Origin: Flavobacterium cheniae
GTDB taxonomy: Bacteria > Bacteroidota > Bacteroidia > Flavobacteriales > Flavobacteriaceae
DNA: 64,000 nt
Direction: 5' to 3'
Assembly: GCF_004363695.1 (NCBI RefSeq)
Contig: NZ_SNZC01000001.1
Location: 944,950 to 1,008,949, forward strand
The position numbers were made by a program, and so were the translations under genes. The notes beneath the pieces were generated by a model. It was not told the origin of the DNA, did no database searches, and worked only from the letters and a program-made list of their open reading frames with translations. Below are positions 25,309 to 33,373 of this stretch, piece by piece; the stretch's first letter is position 1, and each line of letters starts with the position of its first letter.

Positions 25309-26772
25309 ATGATTAAACATTTTCTTACTCTCGAATGGAAATCTTTTGTTCGGTCGGCATCGTTTAAAACCAATTTGGCTTTTAAAATTTTCATGGCGCT
25401 AATATTCTTATATTTTGCTGCGATGTTTGTTTTTGCTGGTATTGGAGCCTTTTACGGAATAAAAAAAGCTGGCTTAGAACCTTTACAAACGGTAAATAAG
25501 TTTATGATTTATTATCTTTTTGCCGATATGATGATGCGCTATTTTTTTCAAAAAATTCCAACATTAACAATTAGACCGTTGCTAGTTTTACCAATCAAGA
25601 AAAACACAATTGTACATTTTTCTTTAGGCAAAACGGTTTTAAACTATTTTAATACGACACATGCTTTCTTTTTTATCCCATTTAGTATTATTTTACTGAT
25701 AAATGGATATAGTATATTAGGCGTAATTACTTGGCATTTAGGAATTTTGACCGTAATATTATTCATCAATTTCTTGAATATTTTAATCAACAATAAAGAT
25801 GTTATCTTCGGAATTGTAGCTACAATTGTTATCGGATTAATTGCTTCTCAATATTATAAATTATTTGATATTACTATTTATACACAACCTTTCTTTCAAG
25901 GTTTGTATGAGCATGTTTGGATGGTTTTACTTCCAATTTTTGCCTTAGTAATCATCTATTATTTCACATTTAATTTCTTCAAAAAAGATTTAACGTTAGA
26001 TGAAAGATTACATATTAAAAAGAGCTTAGCTACATCAAACGACTTAACTTGGTTGAATCAGTTTGGAACTTTAGGAACTTTCTTAAAAAACGACATTAAA
26101 CTATTAATGCGAAATAAACGAGCAAAAACAACTTTATACATGAGTTTATTTTTCTTGTTTTATGGCTTGATATTTTTTCCACAAGAAATTTATAAAAATT
26201 CAGTGATGCAAGCCTTTGCCGCGGTTTTTGTAACTGGTGGATTCCTAATTAATTTCGGACAGTTTGTACCAAGTTGGGACAGTTCTTATTATCAACTCAT
26301 GATGACACAAAGTATTTCGTACAAAGAATATTTGAATTCTAAATGGTGGCTAATGGTTATTGGAACAGCAATTAGCATGCTTTTAGCTTCCTTTTATATT
26401 TTCTTTGGATGGGATGTTTATATTACAATATTGGCTGTTGGCATTTACAACATTGGATTTAATTCTTTTTTAGTATTGTTCACAGGCGCTTACACTAGAA
26501 CGGCAATAGATTTAGAATCAGCAAAAGGAGCTTTTGGAGATAAAAAAGCGTTCAATGTAAAAACCTTATTATTTTCATTACCACAAATGATTATTCCAAT
26601 TTTACTTTTTGGAGTCGGACTTTTGGTAGACAATCTTTATATTGGAATAGCATTAATTGCCGTTTTTGGACTTTTAGGATTGCTTTTCAAATCGAGACTA
26701 TTCATGCTTATTGAAAAAATATTTCAGAAAGAAAAATACAATGCTATTGTGGCTTACAAACAAAAAAATTAA
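25309..26772 (+). CDS. DUF5687 family membrane protein (ABC exporter permease)
   Basis: The 487-residue protein has about 12 hydrophobic segments and begins MIKHFLTLEWKSFVRSASFKTNLAFKIF, the DUF5687 opening. The protein is followed 20 bases later by an ABC ATPase, so it is the likely permease of that transporter. The combination resembles two-gene ABC exporters of Bacteroidetes with unknown substrate. The family name is from recall. Confidence 0.8.
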   Translation: MIKHFLTLEWKSFVRSASFKTNLAFKIFMALIFLYFAAMFVFAGIGAFYGIKKAGLEPLQTVNKFMIYYLFADMMMRYFFQKIPTLTIRPLLVLPIKKNTIVHFSLGKTVLNYFNTTHAFFFIPFSIILLINGYSILGVITWHLGILTVILFINFLNILINNKDVIFGIVATIVIGLIASQYYKLFDITIYTQPFFQGLYEHVWMVLLPIFALVIIYYFTFNFFKKDLTLDERLHIKKSLATSNDLTWLNQFGTLGTFLKNDIKLLMRNKRAKTTLYMSLFFLFYGLIFFPQEIYKNSVMQAFAAVFVTGGFLINFGQFVPSWDSSYYQLMMTQSISYKEYLNSKWWLMVIGTAISMLLASFYIFFGWDVYITILAVGIYNIGFNSFLVLFTGAYTRTAIDLESAKGAFGDKKAFNVKTLLFSLPQMIIPILLFGVGLLVDNLYIGIALIAVFGLLGLLFKSRLFMLIEKIFQKEKYNAIVAYKQKN

Positions 26773-26792
26773 TTTAAATCCAATAAATTATC

Positions 26793-27488
26793 ATGATACA
26801 AGTAAACAATCTTACCAAAAAATATAACGCTACAACTGTTTTAAATATTCAAGAATTACAAATTCCTAAAGGACAAAGTTTTGGTTTAGTAGGAAATAAT
26901 GGTGCGGGAAAAACAACTTTTTTTAGTTTATTATTAGACTTAATCGAACCAACTACTGGAGGAATTATCAATCACAATATAGAAGTAAACACAAGCGAAA
27001 ATTGGAAAAACTTTACAGGCGCTTTTTTAGATGAAAGTTTCTTGATTGGTTATTTAACTGCCGAAGAATATTTTTATTTTATTGGTGAATTACGCGGTCA
27101 AAACAAAGCTGATGTTGACGCTTTACTGAAAAAATATGAAGAATTTTTCAATAACGAAATTCTAAATACCAAAAAATATCTTCGCGATTTATCTAAAGGA
27201 AATATGAAGAAAGTGGGCATTATTGCTACTTTAATTGGAAATCCAGAAGTAGTGATTTTAGATGAACCATTTGCAAATTTAGATCCAACAACGGTAAACC
27301 GATTAAAGAAAATTGTAAAAGAATTAGCCGAAAATCCAGATGTTACCGTTTTAATCTCAAGTCACGATTTAATTCACACTGTAGAAGTTTGTAACCGAAT
27401 TGTAGCTTTAAATAAGGGTGAAGTAGTTAAAGACATCAACACCTCAGAAGAAACATTGAAAGAATTAGAAGCGTTTTTCGCAGTGTAA
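26793..27488 (+). CDS. ABC transporter ATP-binding protein (partner of DUF5687 permease)
   Basis: The 231-residue ATPase has Walker A GNNGAGKTT (34-42), signature LSKGNMKKVGIIATL and Walker B VVILDEPFANLDPTT. The LSKGN signature is typical of bacteriocin/drug and gliding-type exporter ATPases (CcmA/NatA branch). It follows the DUF5687 gene closely and is closed by a strong terminator at 27513. Confidence 0.92.
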   Translation: MIQVNNLTKKYNATTVLNIQELQIPKGQSFGLVGNNGAGKTTFFSLLLDLIEPTTGGIINHNIEVNTSENWKNFTGAFLDESFLIGYLTAEEYFYFIGELRGQNKADVDALLKKYEEFFNNEILNTKKYLRDLSKGNMKKVGIIATLIGNPEVVILDEPFANLDPTTVNRLKKIVKELAENPDVTVLISSHDLIHTVEVCNRIVALNKGEVVKDINTSEETLKELEAFFAV

Positions 27489-27512
27489 CACTGTATTATT
27501 TCATACTTTTAT

Positions 27513-27547
27513 AATCGCAAGTTTCATCGCTTGCGATTTTTTTTTAA
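27513..27547 (+). terminator. Terminator after the DUF5687/ABC ATPase operon
   Basis: A perfect 9-bp stem (AATCGCAAG / CTTGCGATT) with an 8-base loop is followed by a long T run. A TTG-started reading of the downstream sigma gene from 27531 would lie inside this hairpin. Confidence 0.85.
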
Positions 27548-27565
27548 AAATATTTTAAAGGCGTC

Positions 27566-27594
27566 CCAACCTTTTCCCAACTTTTCTACTCTAT
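27566..27594 (+). promoter_or_regulatory. Promoter-like element before the sigma-factor gene (CCAACC ... CTACTCTAT; site C)
   Basis: CCAACC at 27566-27571 and CTACTCTAT at 27586-27594 sit 20 bases before the ATG of the sigma-factor gene. The second box and the spacing from AAC to CTACT (15 bases) match site B before natA (15) and approach site A (16). The first box differs (CCAACC for GTAACA). ECF sigma genes are often autoregulated, so this may be the factor's own promoter. Confidence 0.45.
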
Positions 27595-27614
27595 ATAAAA
27601 AAGCAAGTTTACCA

Positions 27615-28148
27615 ATGGATGTAAAACACATACAAGGCTGCCGAAAACAACACCGCGAAGCGCAACGCTTGGTGTATGAAACTATGGCACCCAAACTCTA
27701 TCGTTTGTGTAAACGGTATTTAAAAAAAGAGGAAGAAATTGAAGAAGTATTGGCCGATGCTTTTTTTACAATATTTACAAAAATAGAACAACTAAAAGAG
27801 GATTTAGCTTTTGAAGCTTGGGCGCGAAAAATAACGGTTAACAATTGCCTTTTACAAATTAAAAAGAACATCAACTTTAATTTGTACTTGGAAGATGTGA
27901 GCTACAATTCGCAACCCTTGGCAGATGAAGTCACCGATTTAGAAGAAGAAGATTTGCTCAATTTACTGAATTACATTCCCGATGGATGCCAAACGATTTT
28001 TAATTTGTTTGTGATTGAAGGCTATTCACACAAAGAAATCGCAGAGCAACTGGGCATTAGCGAAGGAACATCAAAATCGCAATTGAATGCGGCGAAAAGT
28101 AAATTAAAAGAATTGGTAAGAACTTTTTATTATCAAAAAGCAAAATAG
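27615..28148 (+). CDS. RNA polymerase sigma factor, sigma-70/ECF-like
   Basis: Starting at 27615 the protein has 177 residues (MDVKHIQGCRKQHREAQRLVYE). Region 2 is the LYRLCKRYLKKEEEIEEVLADAFFTIFTKI stretch. Region 4 is GYSHKEIAEQLGISEGTSKSQLNAAKSKLKEL, a helix-turn-helix that reads the -35 box. This two-domain size defines ECF (group 4) sigma factors. The next gene, 2 bases on, encodes a single-span membrane protein with the layout of an anti-sigma factor. The upstream frame from 27531 is not used because it starts in a terminator hairpin. Confidence 0.92.
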   Translation: MDVKHIQGCRKQHREAQRLVYETMAPKLYRLCKRYLKKEEEIEEVLADAFFTIFTKIEQLKEDLAFEAWARKITVNNCLLQIKKNINFNLYLEDVSYNSQPLADEVTDLEEEDLLNLLNYIPDGCQTIFNLFVIEGYSHKEIAEQLGISEGTSKSQLNAAKSKLKELVRTFYYQKAK

Positions 28149-28150
28149 TC

Positions 28151-29047
28151 ATGGGAACAGAAGAAAAATTATATAAAAAAATTCAACAAGCTGCCGAAAA
28201 ATCCGAGCAAAAAGACTTTCCAGGAATGGAGAAGATTTGGGCACGCGTTGAAGATAAGTTGGAAACACAAACGCTTCAAAAAGAGAAACATTTGTGGAAA
28301 AAATTAGCGGTAGCTGCATCAATTGTTTTAGTGGGAACATTAGCCTTTTTCTTACTGCAAGAAAAAGAAAATGTAATAATTCCAGAAAATACGATTACAA
28401 CGATTGATTCATCAAAAAATACCATTCCAACACCAGAATCGGCGAATGGTTTTGTAAACACAACTCCTGAAATTAAAAAAGAAGCGGAGCAAATTTTACA
28501 ACAACAAATCGTAATTCAAAACAACATTGTGATTAACGATACAATCAATTACAAATCGAAAAAAGAAGTTCTACTTTCTGCTCCTATTGCTATGGAAGAA
28601 GTTCAAGAAATGGCAAAAACGAGTTTAGTTCCGAGTTACAATAATAGTATGTCTAATTCAGCATCAATAAATAATTCAGGCTATTTAGCAAAAGGGAAAC
28701 GTTATGATATTACAATGAATTCAGCAGAAAAAACTCAAGAAAAAGATAAAAAAACAGCAAATGATGATTTAGTTTTGGTAGATGGAGAATTAACCAAAGA
28801 ATCCCTTTCTAATTTAAATCCTGATGACATAGATTCAATTATTGAGCTAAAAGAACCTATTTATTTTATTAACGGAGTGGAGTATTCAGAAGAATCGTTA
28901 TTTGGGAAAAATCCAACAAGTCCGTATGCGCCTTTGAGTAAACAAAAAATAGAAAAAATTGAAGTCATCCAACCTGTAGATGCTGTAAAAATTTATGGTA
29001 AAAAAGGAGAAAAAGGAGTTGTGATTATTTCGATTAAAAAAAACTAA
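28151..29047 (+). CDS. Probable anti-sigma factor with plug-like C-terminal domain
   Basis: The 298-residue protein has a cytoplasmic N-terminal part (1-48, with a FPGMEKIWARVEDKLE helix), one membrane segment (about 51-69) and a long periplasmic part. The end reads PIYFINGVEYSE followed by KIEKIEVIQPVDAVKIYGKKGEKGVVIISIKK. This is the pattern seen in the plug region of SusC/TonB-dependent receptors (DGVP, then IEVLKDASAAAIYGSRGANGVILITTK). Position directly after the sigma gene and topology suggest an anti-sigma factor; the plug-like end could sense or mimic a receptor. This functional reading is inference. Confidence 0.72.
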   Translation: MGTEEKLYKKIQQAAEKSEQKDFPGMEKIWARVEDKLETQTLQKEKHLWKKLAVAASIVLVGTLAFFLLQEKENVIIPENTITTIDSSKNTIPTPESANGFVNTTPEIKKEAEQILQQQIVIQNNIVINDTINYKSKKEVLLSAPIAMEEVQEMAKTSLVPSYNNSMSNSASINNSGYLAKGKRYDITMNSAEKTQEKDKKTANDDLVLVDGELTKESLSNLNPDDIDSIIELKEPIYFINGVEYSEESLFGKNPTSPYAPLSKQKIEKIEVIQPVDAVKIYGKKGEKGVVIISIKKN

Positions 29048-29055
29048 ATCTAATT

Positions 29056-29388
29056 ATGAAAAGGCAATTAACAATACTCTTATTTCTATATTTTGTGACT
29101 TCAAATATATGTTACAGTCAAGAAACAATTATAACAAAACCAAGAAAGTCAGTAACGGCAATCAAAGCTGAAAAACCATTAATTGTAGTAAATGATTCCA
29201 TTTTAAGATATGAAGTTATGGAACACTTGAATCCGAACGATATCGAATCTGTAACGGTCTTGAAAGATAAAAAAGCAATGGAATTATATGGCGAAAAAGG
29301 AAAGTTTGGAGTTATTAAAATAACTACTAAAAATATTTCAAAAAGAAAACTAAGAAAAATTTATAAAGAATTTAAACATGAACTTTAA
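29056..29388 (+). CDS. Secreted stand-alone plug-like protein, 110 aa
   Basis: After a signal peptide (MKRQLTILLFLYFVTSNICYSQ) the mature 88 residues consist of PLIVVNDSILRYEVMEHLNPNDIESVTVLKDKKAMELYGEKGKFGVIKITTKN and a basic tail. That is the core of a TonB-receptor plug motif without a beta barrel. It matches the C-terminus of the protein encoded just upstream (8 bases apart), so the two look like relatives working together. The stop codon overlaps the start of the next gene by 11 bases. Confidence 0.65.
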   Translation: MKRQLTILLFLYFVTSNICYSQETIITKPRKSVTAIKAEKPLIVVNDSILRYEVMEHLNPNDIESVTVLKDKKAMELYGEKGKFGVIKITTKNISKRKLRKIYKEFKHEL

Positions 29389-29719
29389 ATTAACAATCAT
29401 AGCATTATTTTTCTCCTTTGCACTTCATGCACAAGAGAAAAAACAAAATGAAACAATGAAAATCGAAATCAATTCAAATACCAAAACCATTTATGTCTTA
29501 GGCGGAATTGCTTCTGTAATCACCAAAGAAGATTTAGCTTTTGCTAAAAAATACAATATTCAATTTCACGATTTTGGTTGCATTGCTCCTACCAATTTTA
29601 AGGAATATGAAACTAAAAATGAATTGGTTTTTGAATATCTAAACAAAATTTATGGAAAGCAATGGCAAAAAGAAATTAAGCAAAGTGTTATGGGTTTTGA
29701 GAAGTGGAAGAAAAAATAA
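29378..29719 (+). CDS. Hypothetical secreted protein, 113 aa (FEYLNKIYGKQW motif)
   Basis: The signal peptide MNFKLTIIALFFSFALHAQ is followed by a mature part with TKTIYVLGGIASVITKEDLAFAKKYNIQFHDFGCIAP and FEYLNKIYGKQWQKEIKQSVMGFEKWKKK. The last part resembles a short motif I recall in small flavobacterial proteins (F-E-x-x-x-K-Y-G-x-x-W). Function is unknown. It overlaps the previous gene, which suggests translation coupling. Confidence 0.6.
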   Translation: MNFKLTIIALFFSFALHAQEKKQNETMKIEINSNTKTIYVLGGIASVITKEDLAFAKKYNIQFHDFGCIAPTNFKEYETKNELVFEYLNKIYGKQWQKEIKQSVMGFEKWKKK

Positions 29720-29762
29720 GTTTTGGAATGAAATTTGAGATAAATACTTGCAAAATAACATT

Positions 29763-30425
29763 ATGAGAATAGTACTAATCTTACTCGCTTCATTATTAAT
29801 TTCATGTAATAAGGAAATTGAAATAAAAACTAATTTACCTCAACAAGAAAAAGAGAAAAGTGTTTCTGAAATTTTATCAAATCTAAGCAAAACTGATACC
29901 ATACTAAAATTAGATTTATCCTATAAAAAATTAGACTCACTTCCTGATTTATCTAAGTTTAAAATTATTTCATTGGATTTATCACACAATAATTTAGATA
30001 CAATACCACTTAGTAAATTACCTTTGACATTGAGAAAATTGAAATGTACAAATAACACTTTACGAAACTTCTATGTTTTTAACAGCAAAAATTCATTCTT
30101 TGGAAAAAAGGAAAAAGAAATAAAAAATAATACCTCCATTAATTTTGAAGAAATTGATATGTCAAATAATAAATTAAAGTTCTTCTCTTATAGTTTTTTT
30201 GATAATAAATCAAACCTAAGAAAGATAGTCCTTTCAAACAATTTAATTGAAAATATTCATTTACATGACAATATCCATTATTTAGACATTTCAAATAATC
30301 CAAATATTAATTCCGAAGTTTTATTCGCTGTTGAAAAAATTGACACTTTAATACAAACTAACAATCCAAAGAAATTAAAAACTAAACGAATTCCTCGACC
30401 AACAAAACCAATTATTTGTTTTTAA
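29763..30425 (+). CDS. Leucine-rich-repeat lipoprotein
   Basis: With the ATG at 29763 the 220-residue protein has a lipoprotein signal (MRIVLILLASLLISC, lipobox Cys15). LDLSYKKLDSLPDLSKFKIISLDLSHNNLDTIPLSKLPL and IDMSNNKLKFFSYSF are leucine-rich repeats of the SDS22-like L-x-L-S-x-N-x-L form. It should be anchored to the periplasmic or outer leaflet and bind other proteins. A second gene of the same kind follows after 15 bases. Confidence 0.75.
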   Translation: MRIVLILLASLLISCNKEIEIKTNLPQQEKEKSVSEILSNLSKTDTILKLDLSYKKLDSLPDLSKFKIISLDLSHNNLDTIPLSKLPLTLRKLKCTNNTLRNFYVFNSKNSFFGKKEKEIKNNTSINFEEIDMSNNKLKFFSYSFFDNKSNLRKIVLSNNLIENIHLHDNIHYLDISNNPNINSEVLFAVEKIDTLIQTNNPKKLKTKRIPRPTKPIICF

Positions 30426-30440
30426 ATTAATTTAAACCTT

Positions 30441-30977
30441 ATGAATAAAATCATCGTATTACTTCTACTTTTCCAACTATCAAGTTGTAAAACTTATACG
30501 AAATTCAATAGTAATGAATTAAGTCAATCTGACACTATTTATTATCTTGATTTATCAAATAGAAATTTAAAAACACAACCCGATTTATCAAAATTCACCA
30601 TTATAGAGCTTAATATTTCCAAAAATAGAATAGCTACTTTTGATGAAAACAAACTTCCAAAAGGAATTCAAAAACTAAATTTTAGTTACAATAGAATTTC
30701 AAAAAAAGTTATTTTTAATAATGTAAGAAATCTTGAATCAGTTAATTTTTCAAATAATAAAATTGAATCTTTTTATTATACAAATGGGATTGTAAAAAAC
30801 TTAAATTTATCAAACAATAAACTAGTTTCTATTCAAATGCCATTGTATGATGATGTAAGAGCTGATACTTTAAATGTAGCTAATAACAAGCAATTAAAAA
30901 CATCCAAGATAAACAACATTGGTTTTCCTAGATTTTATAAAACTCTAATTAATTATAGTATTTCAACAAAGAACTAG
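30441..30977 (+). CDS. Leucine-rich-repeat lipoprotein (paralogue of the preceding gene)
   Basis: The 178-residue protein starts MNKIIVLLLLFQLSSCK, a lipoprotein signal. LDLSNRNLKTQPDLSKFTIIELNISKNRI, LNFSYNRIS, VNFSNNKIESF and LNLSNNKLVSI are regular leucine-rich repeats. It is shorter than the preceding protein but very similar in plan (both have LDLS...PDLSKF), suggesting tandem duplication. The gene is convergent with the hybrid kinase. Confidence 0.75.
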   Translation: MNKIIVLLLLFQLSSCKTYTKFNSNELSQSDTIYYLDLSNRNLKTQPDLSKFTIIELNISKNRIATFDENKLPKGIQKLNFSYNRISKKVIFNNVRNLESVNFSNNKIESFYYTNGIVKNLNLSNNKLVSIQMPLYDDVRADTLNVANNKQLKTSKINNIGFPRFYKTLINYSISTKN

Positions 30978-30993
30978 ATAGCATTATCTTTAA

Positions 30994-33180
30994 TTAAATA
31001 TACCTAGAAATCACATTTTCTAAATCGGAATATTCAAATGGTTTTACCAAGACATCGGTAAGACCATTTTTCTTTTCCAGAATTTCTTTTAGAATATTTT
31101 CTTTGTCAGAAGCAGTTAAAGCAATGATAGGCGTTTTAATTCCAAGATTTCTCATCTTAATAGAAGCTTCAATTCCGTTCATAACCGGCATGTTGATATC
31201 CATTAAAATAATGTCAAAAGTATTTTGTTCCACTAATTGAAGTGCTTCTAATCCGTTTTCTGCCATTTGGTAGCTGTGACCATTTTTCTCTAGCAGTTTT
31301 TTAGTCACCATTTGATTGATTTTATTGTCTTCTACCACTAAAATATTCAAGTTCTTTAACTTTTTCTGAGAATGAGTTTTTAGTTGGTCAGAAGCCACAA
31401 TTTCATCAGCAGGAATATGAGGAAACATAACTGTAAACTTACTGCCTTCATTAATTTTACTTTCAACTGAAATGCTACCTTTGAACAGTTCAACCAAACG
31501 TTTTACAATAGATAATCCAAGTCCTGTTCCTTTGTATTGTTCTTGCAAATTCACATCAACCTGAACAAATTTTTCAAAAATCTTATCAATGTATTCTTCT
31601 GGAATTCCAATTCCTGTATCTAAAACCTCTAATTTCAAAAACGAATTATCATTTACCTTGTCTAAAGACAAACTAATGGTAACTTTTCCTTTTTTAGTGA
31701 ATTTTAATGAATTGCTAGCTAAATTGATTAAAATTTGAGAAAATCGAGTTAAATCAGTTTTAATGTATTGCGGAACATCATCAGCAATTGAAACAATAAT
31801 CTCGTTTTTATTAGACTTCGCAATCACATTCATTGATTCTTTTATGTGGCCAATCTCTTCTCTAACATTAATGTTCTCATAATTAAATTCAATATCATTA
31901 TCTTCAATTTTATACACGTTTAAAACATCGTTAATCAAAGTTAAAAGATAGTGAGAAGAAAATTTTAAAGCATTAAAATACGGACTCTTTTTAATTTCTT
32001 TGTGTTCGCTTTCTAAAATTTCAGCCATTCCAATTACGCCATACAAAGGTGTTCGCAATTCATGACTCACATTAGATAAAAACTGAGTTTTCAATCGGGT
32101 TGCCTCTTCTGATTTTTCTCGAGCAACTTGCAATTGAAAATTATAATCAGACAATTTTTTACTTAAATTTCTATAATTTACAAATCCTTTGAAAATAAAA
32201 ATCAAAAACACTATTACAAATCCAAGAAACCACAAAACGACTTTATTAAAACGACTTGAAGCTTTCATCTTTTGCTCCTGAATCCTTTTCTCTGTTTCAA
32301 TTTGTTGCACTTTATATTTATATTCAAGTGCTTCAATATCGCCACCCGCCATTTTTATTTCTATATTTCTTTCCTTACTAAAAAGTTCATCTTGTAATTG
32401 ATCGTGCTTTTCTAAATAATAAAGCGCTTGTTCTGTTTTCTTATTTTTTTTATAAAATGCATAAATCATGGCATAAATGTCCATTTGATGTGATTTATGA
32501 TATTCAAACTCCTGATGTTGAAAATCGGAAATACATTTTAAATAATTTTTTTCGGCATTAACAAAATCGCCTTTTATTTCATAATAATATCCCATTAACG
32601 AATAATACGACATTCCCATTTCGTAATCATCCGGCGACATTTTTTTTTCTACTAATTGCAGATAATATTTCCCTTTGTCAAATTCATTTAATTCTAAATA
32701 TACATCAGCTAAATTAATTTCTGCAAAAGCGATATCTCTTGGTGCATCTAACCTCTTGGATAATTCATATGATTTTTGGTAGTAATAAAGTCCTTTTTTA
32801 GAATCTTTCAGTCTGAAATAATAGAGATTCCCAATGTTATTATACAAGTAATTTTCTATCGTATCATTTTTGGCTAATTGAGCATAAGAAACTCCAGAAT
32901 TATAATATTGAATGGATTTTTTTAGATCACCAAATTCTTCAAAATTTAACCCAATGATATTATAAGAAGCCGCAGCCATGTCGTACTTATTTCTCTTTAA
33001 AGCATATTCTAGAAGTTGTTGCGAATACAATAAAGATTCGCTACATTTCAAATCGTTTAGTCCTTTTAAAGCTTTATCATACAAACCTCTTGCATACTTA
33101 TCTTTATAACCAATTCCTTGTCCAAAGGACAGTTGGAAGAAGAATAGCAAACAAAAAAATACAATAGCTTTTTTAAACAT
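30994..33180 (-). CDS. Hybrid sensor histidine kinase with TPR sensor region
   Basis: The 728-residue protein begins with a signal peptide (about 1-20) and tetratricopeptide-like helices up to about 290. One membrane segment (about 314-331) follows, then a HisKA domain with NVSHELRTPL (His373). The HATPase domain has DTGIGIPEEYIDKIFEKFVQVD and GTGLGLSIVKRL. A C-terminal receiver domain carries ILMDINMPVMNG, with Asp661 the phospho-acceptor. It should sense a periplasmic signal, autophosphorylate and pass phosphate to its own receiver. There is no output domain or HPt, so an external phosphotransfer protein is expected. Monocistronic. Confidence 0.93.
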   Translation of the reverse strand: MFKKAIVFFCLLFFFQLSFGQGIGYKDKYARGLYDKALKGLNDLKCSESLLYSQQLLEYALKRNKYDMAAASYNIIGLNFEEFGDLKKSIQYYNSGVSYAQLAKNDTIENYLYNNIGNLYYFRLKDSKKGLYYYQKSYELSKRLDAPRDIAFAEINLADVYLELNEFDKGKYYLQLVEKKMSPDDYEMGMSYYSLMGYYYEIKGDFVNAEKNYLKCISDFQHQEFEYHKSHQMDIYAMIYAFYKKNKKTEQALYYLEKHDQLQDELFSKERNIEIKMAGGDIEALEYKYKVQQIETEKRIQEQKMKASSRFNKVVLWFLGFVIVFLIFIFKGFVNYRNLSKKLSDYNFQLQVAREKSEEATRLKTQFLSNVSHELRTPLYGVIGMAEILESEHKEIKKSPYFNALKFSSHYLLTLINDVLNVYKIEDNDIEFNYENINVREEIGHIKESMNVIAKSNKNEIIVSIADDVPQYIKTDLTRFSQILINLASNSLKFTKKGKVTISLSLDKVNDNSFLKLEVLDTGIGIPEEYIDKIFEKFVQVDVNLQEQYKGTGLGLSIVKRLVELFKGSISVESKINEGSKFTVMFPHIPADEIVASDQLKTHSQKKLKNLNILVVEDNKINQMVTKKLLEKNGHSYQMAENGLEALQLVEQNTFDIILMDINMPVMNGIEASIKMRNLGIKTPIIALTASDKENILKEILEKKNGLTDVLVKPFEYSDLENVISRYI

Positions 33181-33329
33181 TTTTAATCAAGAGAGATTTG
33201 TTAAATTTTAGGCTAAAAATGAAATAAATATTTGGGTAAGTACACAAATTTAAAATTTTTATTGAATTGACCAAGAAATATGTCAGAATATTAATAAAAA
33301 GATAAACTGAAACAATACGTTTTAAAACA

Positions 33330-33355
33330 AAAAAGCTCCATTTAAAGAGCTTTTT
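33330..33355 (-). terminator. Terminator after the second ABC-F gene
   Basis: On the minus strand AAAAAGCTC pairs with GAGCTTTTT around an 8-base loop and is followed by further T residues, about 20 bases after the stop codon. Confidence 0.75.
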
Positions 33356-33373
33356 ATTATTAATTTAAAAATC

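Noticed and set aside
27531..27614. N-terminal extension of the sigma factor
   Set aside because: It begins inside a terminator hairpin and covers the promoter element; the conserved region starts at 27615.
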